Of a DNA stretch of 64,000 bases, positions 45,883 to 55,551 are shown piece after piece. This DNA is from CBDFGQ01 sp965247295 (GTDB taxonomy: Bacteria; Chloroflexota; Dehalococcoidia; Lucifugimonadales; JAGWBF01), in assembly GCA_965247295.1 (NCBI GenBank), contig CBDFGQ010000008.1:682001-746000 (forward strand), in the 5' to 3' direction. Position numbers and translations under genes: made by a program. Position 1 is the stretch's first letter; every line of letters begins with the position of its first letter. A model generated the notes under the pieces. That model was not told the origin of the DNA. It did not search any database and worked only from the letters and a program-made list of their open reading frames with translations.

Positions 45883-47188
45883 ATTCCACCTCCCTCGAGG
45901 GGATGTCCAGGATGATCTCGCACCCTCCATGGGGAGTGCTATGTACCCTCACGCTCCCCCCCAGTAATTCAGCCCTCTCCTGCATGCTCAAAAGGCCCAT
46001 GCCGTTACCTCCCTTGCCAGCGGCAACGTGGCTGGGATCGAAACCCCGTCCGTTGTCCTTTACCCCTACCTCCAGGCGGTCACCCGCAGCCTGCAGCCTC
46101 GCCTCTACCTGGCTTGCCTCCGAGTGCTTGCGGACGTTGCTTAGGCACTCCTGGACCACGCGGTATACGGTAACCTCGGCGAAGGGGTCCAAGACGATAT
46201 TCCCTGAGATACTGACGTTGGCTTGAATGCCGGTCTCTTGGTCAAACCCCTCAGCCTGTTGCCGAACGGCTCCAGCAAGGCCCAGCTGGTCCAGAGTGAG
46301 CGGTCTCAGGTCATGGATCAGCTCCCTCACCTCCTGGACATGGCCCTTCAGGCCGGTTGCCATCTCCTCCAGCTCCCTGTCCGCCCGTTGTGGGTCCGTG
46401 TGTACCATGCGCTGGCATACCCTTAGCCTGTTACCGATGGCGGCCAGGGAAGGTCCCAGGCCATCATGAAGGTCCCGAGAAATGCGGCGCCTTTCTTCCT
46501 CCTGGGCCGTGGTTACCTGGATGATCCGCTGCTGCAGGGCCCTGGCCCGCTCCTCAGCCAGGGTCGCTTCCTGAAGCCGAGCCAGGTCAATCGCGGAGTC
46601 ATTGATACGGCGGGCCAACTCACCCAGCTCGTCGTTATTATCCACATACACCGGCTGGGAGAAATCTCCCGATGCGATCCTGTCCATTGCCCCTTCCATC
46701 TTGCGCACCGGGTCTATCACGGACCTGGCCATGGCCGCGCCTACCGCAGCGGACCCTAGGACGCCCAGTATCCCAAGAAAGGGCAACAACCGGTACAAGA
46801 GGCCATGATGGGTGTCTTCCAACGCATTCAGGGCACCAAGAATTTCGAGGGAGCCCTCCGGGCTGACGTCCTGGATCATATGCAACTCGTCGTGCATATA
46901 ATTCATCGCTCCGATCTGGATCAGGCTGACTATGAGGAACAGCCCGGCGATGACCGCGATGCCGATCTCGAATTTCCAGCGGATGCTGTAGCCGGAACGG
47001 GCGATAACATGGGAGAGCGGCTTGGTAGTGATCCGCAAGGCAAGATAAATAATGCCAAGCAGAAAGATCGCCTCTAAAGGGTCGAAACGGGACGACACCA
47101 ACGTTAACCAGGCCACCGCGAGAACGAACGCGTAGAGAATCTGCTTCCGACCTATGACCACCTGGCGGTTTCTGAACGTAAATAACAT
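45851..47188 (-). CDS. HAMP-containing sensor histidine kinase (NarL type)
   Basis: This 445-residue kinase has hydrophobic segments at about 16-31, 38-53, 73-93 and 134-152, a short extracytoplasmic part between the last two, HAMP at about 155-207, a HisKA_3 H-box with His241 in SRDLHDGLGPSL, and a HATPase with ECLSNVRKHS, DNGRGFD and GMGLLSMQERAELLGG. It phosphorylates the regulator encoded immediately downstream. The signal is unknown. Confidence 0.9.
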   Translation of the reverse strand: MLFTFRNRQVVIGRKQILYAFVLAVAWLTLVSSRFDPLEAIFLLGIIYLALRITTKPLSHVIARSGYSIRWKFEIGIAVIAGLFLIVSLIQIGAMNYMHDELHMIQDVSPEGSLEILGALNALEDTHHGLLYRLLPFLGILGVLGSAAVGAAMARSVIDPVRKMEGAMDRIASGDFSQPVYVDNNDELGELARRINDSAIDLARLQEATLAEERARALQQRIIQVTTAQEEERRRISRDLHDGLGPSLAAIGNRLRVCQRMVHTDPQRADRELEEMATGLKGHVQEVRELIHDLRPLTLDQLGLAGAVRQQAEGFDQETGIQANVSISGNIVLDPFAEVTVYRVVQECLSNVRKHSEASQVEARLQAAGDRLEVGVKDNGRGFDPSHVAAGKGGNGMGLLSMQERAELLGGSVRVHSTPHGGCEIILDIPSREVEFGAHSNPAGG

Positions 47189-47349
47189 ATGCCTGCCCCT
47201 ACCTCATCGGATGTGAGCGTACCCTCCAGACCAGTCAAAAACTATTCGAAGGGGGAGGTGGCGCCTCGCGCCGCGGATCTCTCACGACTTTGTCGCTATT
47301 GTACGCACCCTCGGATAATTAAGTATAGCGGCGCCCGCTTCGGGTCGGG

Positions 47350-47745
47350 TTATGCGGGCAGATCCTCACGCCGCTCCGCGAGTCGCAGCCTCAGCGCGAG
47401 TATGCTCCCGATGAACGGCAGTACGAAGACGTTTATCCCGTGAAGAATGCCGATGATCAGGCAAATCCCCGCGAGGCTAAACACTATGTTCTCCAGCTGA
47501 GACGCGTTCACCGTAGCTCCCCAATCCTTGGCTCTCTCAAAGTGAACATTGAAAAGGATATAGGCGGCAAAAATCAGGTAATAAGCGACATCGGCGAGAA
47601 TGAGAAAGACCCTTCCAATCTGGGCAGTCGATGAGAAGATGTCCGCGGCATAGCTTTTCCCGAACCGCCTAATCGCTTGGTGAAGGCCGAAGGCCAGTAC
47701 TGCTAGGGCAAGAATCTTGAGTAGTTCACCTATCCACCAGTCCAT
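47350..47745 (-). CDS. conserved-looking small integral membrane protein
   Basis: This 131-residue protein has three or four hydrophobic segments (about 8-21, 43-65, 84-104 and 104-121) and a basic C terminus. ATG 47745 follows AAGGGAGGTCCTT. There is no recognised domain. It is upstream of the kinase gene on the same strand with 161 bp between them, so a link to that sensor is possible but not shown. Confidence 0.6.
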   Translation of the reverse strand: MDWWIGELLKILALAVLAFGLHQAIRRFGKSYAADIFSSTAQIGRVFLILADVAYYLIFAAYILFNVHFERAKDWGATVNASQLENIVFSLAGICLIIGILHGINVFVLPFIGSILALRLRLAERREDLPA

Positions 47746-47861
47746 AAGGACCTCCCTTGCGCGTTAGGTGGCTCGAGTCTAATACAACCCCCATTGTAAG
47801 TAATGGGCCATAGGCTCCATTTTGGATAGGCCAAAAGGCCCAGGCGATCCTTAGGCCCCCA

Positions 47862-47877
47862 GACCCAGTACTGGGTC
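47862..47877. promoter_or_regulatory. perfect 16-bp palindrome upstream of PadR promoter
   Basis: GACCCAGTACTGGGTC is fully self-complementary and ends 12 bp before the -35 of the PadR/RND promoter. It is a good candidate operator. Two more palindromes, TAGTACTA (47915-47922) and ATACTAGTAT (47926-47935), overlap or follow the -10 and could be a second site. Confidence 0.55.
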
Positions 47878-47889
47878 AACATGACAGAG

Positions 47890-47918
47890 TTGACAAGTAC
47901 AATTTGTATTTATATAGT
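47890..47918 (+). promoter_or_regulatory. strong promoter of padR-RND operon
   Basis: TTGACA (47890-47895), 17 bp, TATAGT (47913-47918): the best promoter in the window, in a markedly AT-rich island. It lies 60 bp upstream of the PadR start. Confidence 0.8.
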
Positions 47919-47977
47919 ACTAATAATACTAGTATATTCTGGGATGCCCTAGGCGGCCTGGCAAAGGGGGATAGCCA

Positions 47978-48559
47978 ATGGTTAGACCAGAAGACACGAA
48001 GGACATACCGACCACTTCCTACGCCATTCTAGGGCTTCTCACCTTTGGGGAGATGTCGGGGTACGACCTGAATAGGCTGGCGGACCAGAGTATCCGGTAC
48101 TTCTTTTGGAGCCCTGCCAGGAGCCAGGTTTACGGGGAGCTTCGCCGTCTGGCCTCTCTGGGCTACGCCACCGAGAGGGAGGTCCAGCAGGAAACCAGGC
48201 CCCACAAGCGTCTCTACCAGATCACTGCAGAAGGAGAGCGCGCCCTGCGGGCGTGGCTGGAGCGGCCCGCACTGGAGCCGGACGTGCGAAAGAGCACCTT
48301 CTTACTAAGGGTCTTCTTCGGCAGCCGAACCCCTCTTTCGACCCTAATCGCCCAGCTGGAAGAGCGGCAGCGCCAGGCACACGAGACCCTATCCCAGTTC
48401 CAGGCCATAGAGCAGCGGATCAAGGACAGCGACCGGTTCTTCTTCCCATACCTGACTCTCAAGTCTGGAATGGCACACGTACGCGCAGTCCTCCAGTGGA
48501 CGGAGGAGGCACTGGAGGAGCTCAAGGAACGGGAGTCGCGGCAAGCTCCAGACCGTTGA
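47978..48559 (+). CDS. PadR-family transcriptional regulator
   Basis: This 193-residue protein has the PadR winged helix at about 10-85 (SYAILGLLTFGEMSGYDLNR (20), SPARSQVYGELRRLASLGY, RLYQITAEGERALRAWL) and a C-terminal helical dimerisation domain typical of the Vir/AphA-like group. PadR proteins often repress an adjacent exporter gene and release DNA on binding its substrates; the RND exporter gene starts 64 bp downstream. Palindromes at the promoter suggest autoregulation. Confidence 0.9.
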   Translation: MVRPEDTKDIPTTSYAILGLLTFGEMSGYDLNRLADQSIRYFFWSPARSQVYGELRRLASLGYATEREVQQETRPHKRLYQITAEGERALRAWLERPALEPDVRKSTFLLRVFFGSRTPLSTLIAQLEERQRQAHETLSQFQAIEQRIKDSDRFFFPYLTLKSGMAHVRAVLQWTEEALEELKERESRQAPDR

Positions 48560-48623
48560 GGGCTCGCCAACACGTGCGATTTAGACAGGCCTACCCATCA
48601 CTACAACGTGGAGGAGGGGTATA

Positions 48624-51482
48624 GTGAAGCCCGAGACCCAGTCACGCGTTGGTTCCTACACCTGGTTAGGCAGCCTTCTCGATCGGTATTCGGGGAGGTT
48701 CATACTCGCCGCCGTGGCACTCACCCTATTGCTAATCGTCCCGCTGGTGGCCATGGCTCCGGATGAGGAAGCATCCAACGATCCCGGGGGCGATGTGTTT
48801 GAGCTGCAGGATGACGTAGATGACCGTTTTGAATCCCTCGTTCATGGCAACGGCTACATAGTGGAAGCCCGGGGTGAAGACGTACTCACCCGGCCGGTCC
48901 TCTGGGAGCTATACCAAAACACCCAGGAGCTTCTGGATGCCGACCAAAGGGGTGAACTTGCCCCGGAGGACCTGGCCCCCCAGCCTTACCTCTACCGGGC
49001 ATTCGATACAGATACGAATCGCCTCTTCACGGGATTGAACACCCTCGCAGATTCGGTTCAGCGCATTCTCAGAGACCCTGCCTTCGGCACCACGTTGGAG
49101 TCCGCTACTGACGAACAGGTCAAGCTGGCAGTCCACATCCTCTTTTCCAATCCTGAGACCAGTGGTCTGAAGGACTCGCTGTCCGTCAAGGCGCGGAGCG
49201 AGAAGCGCGTCGTTGGAGGAAGAGAGATTGATTACTGGACCTCTCCGGCCCTGATCTTCGGCGTGATCGCAGACAATGAAAAGCTGGGTGGAGTCTCCGG
49301 CTCCGGGGGCGGACTTGGCGCCGATGAGAGCGACCTGGACAAGGAGGAGTTCAGCCGCAACGTCCAGCGGGTGGTACGAGGCGACGAGATTTCCTACCGC
49401 CTGTGGGGCATCGCCATTGACCAGAACCTCGAGGCCGAGGACGAGGGCAAAACGGCGGGCATATTCGTCATGTTTACCGTCATCGCGGCGGTAGTCGTCT
49501 TGGGGATCAGCCTTCGCTCCTATTGGGCAATGGCCCTGACGGGTGCGGGGCTGGGCGTCTTGATGATCTGGCTTAAAGGCATCTCCAACCTGGTCGGCCT
49601 CAAGGGGGGCCTGGTCATCGAGCTGATAGTACCCATAGCGATGATCGCCCTGGGCGTGGACTTCGCCGTGCACGCTATCCGCCGCTACCAGGAGGAGAAG
49701 GCAATCGGCCACGCTCCTCAACGGGCATTGCAAGTCGGCTTCGCAGGTGTCCTGGGTGCGTTGGTGCTGGCCATGTTGAGCGACGGCATCGCCTTCCTGT
49801 CCAACGCCGCCTCCGGAATAGAGGCAATCGTCCACTTTGGCATCGCGGCCGGGATCGCCGCGGCATCTTCCTTCATTGTGCTCGGACTTATTGTGCCACT
49901 GGCAATTATGCGCATAGACCAGCTCCGACGCCCACGCCCTGGCCCGACATCGTTGGTCGCAAGAGTCCTCGTTCCTGTGGGTGGTGTTGGTGCGGCGGCT
50001 CTTTTCGCCGCGGGAGTCCTTTTGCTCGTGGTTGGCCTAGCTATCCCAGGAGTGGTGATCCTGCTGGCGACCACTGCTGGGTTCCTGGTGATACCGATCA
50101 TGATCATGCGCTGGCGAATCCGCGGCCTGGAACTCCAGGAGGACTCACCCACCTCCCCTATCGACGCCCAGCGGGAGGAGGCGAAAACCTCGTGGCTGGC
50201 GCCTGTGGTGACGGGCCTTGCACGCTACCGGTCGGTGGTGCTGCTGGTCATGGCTGGGATAACGGCCGCTTCTGTGCTATTGGCGCTCAGGCTGAACCCC
50301 GAGTTGGACGTGAAGGACTTCTTTGACAACAACTCGGACTTCGTGGTGGGGCTCGATAAGCTAGATGAGCACATCGCCGAGAGGAGCGGCGAGCCGGGTA
50401 TCATCTACATCAAGGGGGACCTGACGGACCCCGAGGCCCTGGCCACGATTCAGCGGTTCGTCGACAAGCTCGCCGATAATCCATATGTAGGCCGGGACGC
50501 GGACGGCAACCCCTCACTGGAAGACAATATATTTAACGTGCTCGAAAGGATAACGGGCAGCCCGTACGCACGGGGCCAGGTAGCACAGGCGAGTGGCCGC
50601 GAGATAACCGACAGAGATGGCGACGGCATTCCGGATTCTAAGGAGCAGGTAAAGGCCATCTATGACTACGTACTCCAAAACGGAGTACCCCTGGACGAGA
50701 CCACACTCGTATACGATGTTGGACAAGTAAGGGAGGGATTGTTCCATGACCCCAGTGGTGGCGGGGTGGACGTGACGGTTCTGGTGATCGACATCCCCGG
50801 CACTCGTGAGCAGACCGCGATAAAGGCCGCTAGAGAAGCGCTCATGGAAGACCTGGAGGTCCTTCGCCAAAACCCGCTATTCACCCGCGTCGGCCTGACG
50901 GGGTCACCCTTCATCCGCGAGGGTCAGCTAGGTGCCACCACCAATTCGCTTCAGACCTCCCTGCCCATCGCGGCCGCCGCAGCCCTGGTGCTCCTGCTCC
51001 TGACCATGCGGTCCCTCCGTTACGCGGTGGTGACCATTATCCCCATCGGCCTGGTGGTGGCCTGGCTCTACGCCCTGATGTACCTGATCGGGTTCAGCTT
51101 GAACTTCGTGACGGCCACTATCGGCGCCATATCCATTGGCGTTGGGATTGACTACTCCATCCACATGACGGAGCGCTTTCGGGAGGAACTGCGCAGGACG
51201 GCGACCAAGATGCAGGCTCTACGGCAGGCGGCTAACGGGACGGGAGTCGCCCTGATGGCATCCGCGGTGTCCAGTATCGTGGGGTTCACCATCCTGGGAT
51301 TCGCGCCGATGCCCCTGTTCTCCTCCTTCGGCTTCCTGACGGCAATCATGATATTCCTGGCGCTGGCCGCTTCCCTCGTCGTCCTTCCCTCGCTGTTGCT
51401 ACTGGTGACTGCTGAGAAGGGAGCGGAGGCGGCCTCAGGCGCATCCCGCACCGCCGAAACGGAGAGTCTCCCGGCAAGTTAG
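48624..51482 (+). CDS. RND exporter of the HAE3/MMPL type
   Basis: This 952-residue protein has an N-terminal helix, a first extracytoplasmic domain (about 45-285), a helix bundle with ALGVDFAVHAIRRYQEE, a cytoplasmic linker, a second extracytoplasmic domain (about 560-760) and a helix bundle with SIGVGIDYSIHMTERFREE. The two Asp-containing helices are the proton relay. The second outer domain carries DRDGDGIPDSKEQ, a calcium-loop-like segment. GTG 48624 follows GGAGGAGGGGTATA. It is probably controlled by the upstream PadR and exports hydrophobic compounds; the substrate is unknown. Confidence 0.9.
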   Translation: MKPETQSRVGSYTWLGSLLDRYSGRFILAAVALTLLLIVPLVAMAPDEEASNDPGGDVFELQDDVDDRFESLVHGNGYIVEARGEDVLTRPVLWELYQNTQELLDADQRGELAPEDLAPQPYLYRAFDTDTNRLFTGLNTLADSVQRILRDPAFGTTLESATDEQVKLAVHILFSNPETSGLKDSLSVKARSEKRVVGGREIDYWTSPALIFGVIADNEKLGGVSGSGGGLGADESDLDKEEFSRNVQRVVRGDEISYRLWGIAIDQNLEAEDEGKTAGIFVMFTVIAAVVVLGISLRSYWAMALTGAGLGVLMIWLKGISNLVGLKGGLVIELIVPIAMIALGVDFAVHAIRRYQEEKAIGHAPQRALQVGFAGVLGALVLAMLSDGIAFLSNAASGIEAIVHFGIAAGIAAASSFIVLGLIVPLAIMRIDQLRRPRPGPTSLVARVLVPVGGVGAAALFAAGVLLLVVGLAIPGVVILLATTAGFLVIPIMIMRWRIRGLELQEDSPTSPIDAQREEAKTSWLAPVVTGLARYRSVVLLVMAGITAASVLLALRLNPELDVKDFFDNNSDFVVGLDKLDEHIAERSGEPGIIYIKGDLTDPEALATIQRFVDKLADNPYVGRDADGNPSLEDNIFNVLERITGSPYARGQVAQASGREITDRDGDGIPDSKEQVKAIYDYVLQNGVPLDETTLVYDVGQVREGLFHDPSGGGVDVTVLVIDIPGTREQTAIKAAREALMEDLEVLRQNPLFTRVGLTGSPFIREGQLGATTNSLQTSLPIAAAAALVLLLLTMRSLRYAVVTIIPIGLVVAWLYALMYLIGFSLNFVTATIGAISIGVGIDYSIHMTERFREELRRTATKMQALRQAANGTGVALMASAVSSIVGFTILGFAPMPLFSSFGFLTAIMIFLALAASLVVLPSLLLLVTAEKGAEAASGASRTAETESLPAS

Positions 51483-51555
51483 CGCCCTTTGTTGACACCC
51501 AATAGCCCGTCTGATAGGCTCCAGATAGGCGAAGAAGACGTATGGAAGACGCCCC

Positions 51556-52506
51556 ATGATTGCCCTGGTCACTGGTGCCACCGGGTTTCTGGGCAGGCAG
51601 GTGGTGCGGGCCCTGGGCTCCCAGGGTATCGAGGTCCGCTGCCTGGTTCACACCCCAGGCAGAGAGCAAGTGCTCTCAGAGCAACAGGTGGACGTGCACT
51701 ACGGCAACGTTGGGGACCCGGCCGCCATCAGGGCTGCATTTTACGATGTAGACGTGGTAGTCCACCTGGTTGCGGTGATACGCGAGTCCCGCCGCGTCAC
51801 CTTCGAGGGCGTGAACCTGAAGGGCACCCAGAACATTGTGGCGGCCGCAAGGGTTTCGGGTGTCAAGCACTTCATCCAGATGAGCGCCATAGGAGCTGCG
51901 GACACCCCCCGCTACTCCTACCTGTTCAGTAAGTGGCGGGCTGAACAGGAAGTCGCGGCCAGCGGGCTACCCTACACCATCCTCAGGGCCTCCCTCCTGT
52001 TCGGGGAGGGCGACGATTTCATTAACAGGCTGGCAGGCCTGGTGCGGGCATTCCCCATCACGCCCATCGCCGGTTCGGGCCGAGCTGTGTTCCAGCCAAT
52101 TGCCGTAGACGAAGTTGCTCGGTGCATAGCGGCCACTGCAGGCCGAGAAGACCTGATGGGCAGGGTGATCGAAATCGGAGGGCCCCAGCAGCTCTCCTAC
52201 AACAAGATGGTGGACATCGTGGTCCAGACATACGAGACGTGGCGCTTAAGGCTCCACATACCCCTGCCGGCGATGCGGCTGGCAGTCAAGCTCATGGAGG
52301 CCCTGATGTCCAGCCCACCGGCCACCACCGAGCAGCTTCGCATGCTGGCCCTCCACAACGTGGCCGAACCGGATACGGTCGAACAGGTCTTCGGCTTTGT
52401 GCCAAGGCCTCTACAGGGTAATATAGAATATATCAAGGGAATAAGCAGGTGGGAGGGACTCCGGATAGCCCTGGGGTCTTTGCCCAGTCGGATACGCGAC
52501 CATTAG
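51556..52506 (+). CDS. NDUFA9-like NAD(P)-binding protein (atypical SDR)
   Basis: This 316-residue atypical short-chain dehydrogenase has the N-terminal nucleotide motif VTGATGFLGRQVVRAL, VVVHLVAVIRE, a YxxxK-like YLFSKWRAE, and the LPYTILRASLLFGEGDDFIN pattern of the complex I NDUFA9 group. Bacterial members are sometimes linked to respiratory or quinone functions, often unassigned. A signature Tyr-Lys pair for full SDR catalysis is present only in this altered form. ATG 51556 is used; the folC gene follows after 38 bp. Confidence 0.8.
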   Translation: MIALVTGATGFLGRQVVRALGSQGIEVRCLVHTPGREQVLSEQQVDVHYGNVGDPAAIRAAFYDVDVVVHLVAVIRESRRVTFEGVNLKGTQNIVAAARVSGVKHFIQMSAIGAADTPRYSYLFSKWRAEQEVAASGLPYTILRASLLFGEGDDFINRLAGLVRAFPITPIAGSGRAVFQPIAVDEVARCIAATAGREDLMGRVIEIGGPQQLSYNKMVDIVVQTYETWRLRLHIPLPAMRLAVKLMEALMSSPPATTEQLRMLALHNVAEPDTVEQVFGFVPRPLQGNIEYIKGISRWEGLRIALGSLPSRIRDH

Positions 52507-52544
52507 GGAGGTGGCAGGCGGCGCTGATGGGTGAGGGAGACCAC

Positions 52545-54017
52545 ATGAGCTACAGGGACGCGCTGGTGCGCTTGCTTCAGCTTGTGGACCACGAGCGGTT
52601 AACGTCACCGACAAAGCGGCGCGTCCGGTATGACCTGCGGCGTATGGAGGCGTTGCTGGACCGGCTGGGAAATCCCCAATCGGGCACGCCCACCATCCAC
52701 ATCGCGGGCACCAAGGGCAAGGGAAGCACCGCCGCCATGTGCGCCAGCGTACTGTCCCAGCAGGGGTATCACACCGGCCTTTTCACCTCCCCCCACCTCC
52801 ACACCTTCCGAGAGAGGATATCCTTGGATGGCGCTCCCGTGAGCGAAGGCGAGTTTGCCGCCCTGGTGGACGAGATATGGCCCGACCTGCAGTGGGTGAG
52901 TCACAATGGGGAACATGGCGAAGTGACCATGTTTGAAGCCCTCACCGCGATGGCCTTTTGCCACTTCAGGAAAAGTGCCCAGTTTCAGGTGCTGGAGGTG
53001 GGGCTCGGCGGCAGACTGGACACGACCAACCTGGTACGGCCCCCGGACTTAAAGGTATGCGCCATCACCTCCCTGAGCCTGGACCACACGAGCGTGCTGG
53101 GCAACACGATAGAGGCTATAGCCGCCGAAAAGGCGGGCATCATCAAGCCCGGAACAACGGTGGTCACTGCGCCACAGGTGCCCCAGGCCATGGCGGTCAT
53201 AGAGTCCACCTGCCGGGAGCGCTGCGCCCCGCTGATCGTGGCCGGGGAATCCACCAGGTCGAATACGGGACCCAGCGGCCCCGATGGCCAGGGTGTCAAG
53301 GTGCGCGGCAGGCTGGGCAACTATGAGCTATGTATCCCCCTTCTGGGAGAATTCCAGCTGGAGAACGCCGCAACAGCGATAGCAGTCCTGGAGGTCCTGA
53401 GAGACACGGGATTTGACGTATCTGACCAAGCGCTTCAATCGGGCTTCAAGCAGGTCTGGTGGCCCTGCCGCATGGAGGTGCTCCGCAGGTCCCCCCTCCT
53501 GGTGTGCGACGGAGCCCACAACCCTGACTCCACGGCCAGGCTCAGGGACACTCTGCCATCGTACTTTAATTATGGGAACGTGATCCTGGTCGTGGGCTTC
53601 TCCCAGGACAAGAACCTGCCGGCCATGGCCCACGAGCTGGCCCGTATTCCCTTTCCCCACCGAGAGACGGTCCCCTCTCCCACGGTGGGAGAGGGGAAGG
53701 GTGAGACCAGACGTCTCACCGTAATGGCGACTCGCTCGAGGCATCCAAGGGCCGCTCCAACGGCTACGGTGGCGGAATCGTTCCTTTCCCACGGGTCTCC
53801 TCCGGCCAGGAGCCCTCGTGGGCTAGATCTTCAGGTATTGGAGGTGGAGGGTGTGGACAGGGCCGTGGCCACGGCACTGGATGATGCCGAGGGCGACACC
53901 CTGGTTCTGGTCACTGGTTCCCTTTTCGTGGCCGCCGAGGCGCGAGAGGCGATACTGGGCATAGAGGCAGAGCTGTATCCTGAGCTACAGCGGAAGCCTC
54001 TGGCGCTGTCCCCCTAG
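52545..54017 (+). CDS. folC: bifunctional folylpolyglutamate/dihydrofolate synthase with palindromic insertion
   Basis: This 490-residue Mur-ligase-type enzyme has the P-loop GTKGKGSTAAM, FTSPHLHTFRERI, VGLGGRLDTTN, LDHTSVLGNTIEAIAAEKAGI (split: LDHTSVLGNTIEAIA), the C-domain DGAHNPDS and LVTGSLFVAAEA. It adds glutamate to folates. ATG 52545 follows GAGGGAGACCAC. The C-terminal domain is about 60 residues longer than usual. A Pro/Ser/Arg-rich insertion (about residues 370-393) between the VVGFSQDKNLPAM strand and ATRSRHPRAAP is encoded by a 25-bp palindrome region, and a second loop follows. Confidence 0.85.
   Translation: MSYRDALVRLLQLVDHERLTSPTKRRVRYDLRRMEALLDRLGNPQSGTPTIHIAGTKGKGSTAAMCASVLSQQGYHTGLFTSPHLHTFRERISLDGAPVSEGEFAALVDEIWPDLQWVSHNGEHGEVTMFEALTAMAFCHFRKSAQFQVLEVGLGGRLDTTNLVRPPDLKVCAITSLSLDHTSVLGNTIEAIAAEKAGIIKPGTTVVTAPQVPQAMAVIESTCRERCAPLIVAGESTRSNTGPSGPDGQGVKVRGRLGNYELCIPLLGEFQLENAATAIAVLEVLRDTGFDVSDQALQSGFKQVWWPCRMEVLRRSPLLVCDGAHNPDSTARLRDTLPSYFNYGNVILVVGFSQDKNLPAMAHELARIPFPHRETVPSPTVGEGKGETRRLTVMATRSRHPRAAPTATVAESFLSHGSPPARSPRGLDLQVLEVEGVDRAVATALDDAEGDTLVLVTGSLFVAAEAREAILGIEAELYPELQRKPLALSP
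53672..53696. repeat. palindromic element inside folC
   Basis: CCCCTCTCCCA, three bases, TGGGAGAGGGG: a perfect 11-bp inverted repeat, with GGTC/GACC further out. It lies in frame in folC exactly where the protein has extra residues. A related GGAGAGGA/TCCTCTCC hairpin lies at 25419-25441. Confidence 0.7.
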
Positions 54018-54040
54018 ATAAATTACTCAATAGGTGTCAT

Positions 54041-55287
54041 ATGAACAGTAGGCGAAGAGTAGTGGTCACCGGCATGGGTGGGGTTACGCCCCTTGGGCTT
54101 ACCACAGGGGAGTTCTGGGACAACCTTGCGGCCGGTAGGTCGGGCGTTGGGCCGATGACCCTCTGCGACCCCACCGAGTTCCCATGCCGCATCGCCGGAG
54201 AGGTCAAGGGGTTCGACCCCCTCCAGTTCGTCAACGGCAAGGAGGCCCGCCGCATGGCACGCTTCTCCCACCTCGCGGTGGCGGCGGCCCTAATGGCCCG
54301 GGAGGACGCCAGAGTGGACCAGTCCAAAGAGGACGCACATAGAGTGGGCGTCATCCTGGGCAACGGCAACGGCGGTTTCCCCACCACAGAGGAGGGCTGT
54401 CGCACCCTCGTGGAAAAGGGAGGCATGAGGATGTCGCCCTTCTTCTTCCCCATGATCCTGCCCAACATGCCCACGGCCAACGTCAGCCGGACCCTGGGAG
54501 CCCGGGGCTACAACTCCACGGTGATAACGGCCTGCGCCGCCTCCAACCAGGCCATCGGCGAGGCCCTGGAAGTGATACGCCGTGGCGCCGCCGACGTTAT
54601 GTACACCGGTGGCACGGAGGCGGGAATCTGCCAGCTGGGTCTGGGAGGCTTCTCCGTTATGCGGGCCCTCAGCACGAGAAACGAGGAGCCGGAGAAGGCC
54701 AGCAGGCCCTTCGACGCCAAGAGGGACGGCTTCGTTCCGGCGGAGGGCTCAGTAGTCATAGTGCTCGAGGTCTTAGAGCACGCTCTCGCTCGGGACGCCA
54801 ACGTTCTCTGTGAGGTGGCGGGCTTCGGCTGCACAAGCGATGCCTACCATACCGTACATCCCGAGGAGACGGGTGAAAGCACGGTAATGGCCATGCACCA
54901 AGCGTTGGAGGACGCCGGTGTGGCCCCAGAGAATGTAGACTACATCAACGCCCACGGCACCTCGACTCCCCTCAACGACGCCGTGGAGAGTGCCTCCATC
55001 AAGCGGCTATTTGGGCAGCGCGCTTACAAAATACCCGTGAGCTCCACCAAGTCCATGATAGGCCACTCGCTGGGGCCGCCGGGGCGCTGGAGGCGGTAGC
55101 CTGCGTCAGGTCCATAACCGATGGGGTCATACACCCCACAATTAACTACGAGTTTCCCGACCCCGATTGCGACCTGGACTACGTGCCCAACATAGCCCGG
55201 AAGGTTAACGTGCGAACGGTCCTGTCCAACGCATTCGGCTTCGGCGGTCAGAACGCCTGCCTAGTCTTCAAGAAGTACGAGGGCTAG
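54041..55287 (+). CDS. fabF: beta-ketoacyl-ACP synthase II-like enzyme, frame broken near the C terminus
   Basis: The thiolase-fold condensing enzyme has nucleophile Cys165 in ITACAASNQ, His305 in NAHGTSTPLND, Lys337 and His342 in SSTKSMIGHSLG. At 55072-55075 a G4 run should be G5: with one more G the frame continues as AAGALEAVACVRSI to FGFGGQNACLVFKKYEG and stops at 55287. As read, it stops early at 55099. All catalytic residues precede the break. About 415 residues when repaired, the normal length. It elongates acyl-ACP in fatty acid or polyketide synthesis. It overlaps the end of the convergent MoaD-like gene by four bases. Confidence 0.85.
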
Positions 55288-55547
55288 CCGCCGCCGATGG
55301 CGGGGACGAAGTGCACCTCGCAGTCTTCACCAACCTTCTCCAGCAGCCCCATGCGGGCGATCTCTCCGTCGATGGCCACCGAAACGTTGGACCTTAGCCG
55401 CCCCTCGTCCACCAGCCTCTCCTTGATCCCGGGGTACAGCTTCTCCAACCCGTCGATGACCTGCCGGACGTTGCCGGCCTCCATGGTAATTTCCTTGACG
55501 CCTCCGCTCAGGGATTGAAGCATGGTGGGTATATAAACGGTGGGCAC
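55284..55547 (-). CDS. MoaD/ThiS-family ubiquitin-like sulfur carrier
   Basis: This 87-residue beta-grasp protein has MPTVYIPTMLQSLSGG, VRQVIDGLEKLYPGIKERL, VSVAIDGE and a C-terminal EVHFVPAIGGG. The terminal Gly-Gly is the site of thiocarboxylation, although here a third Gly follows. It starts four bases after the molybdenum hydroxylase stop, so it may deliver sulfur for the cofactor of that enzyme or for another pathway. Confidence 0.85.
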   Translation of the reverse strand: MPTVYIPTMLQSLSGGVKEITMEAGNVRQVIDGLEKLYPGIKERLVDEGRLRSNVSVAIDGEIARMGLLEKVGEDCEVHFVPAIGGG

Positions 55548-55551
55548 GGCG

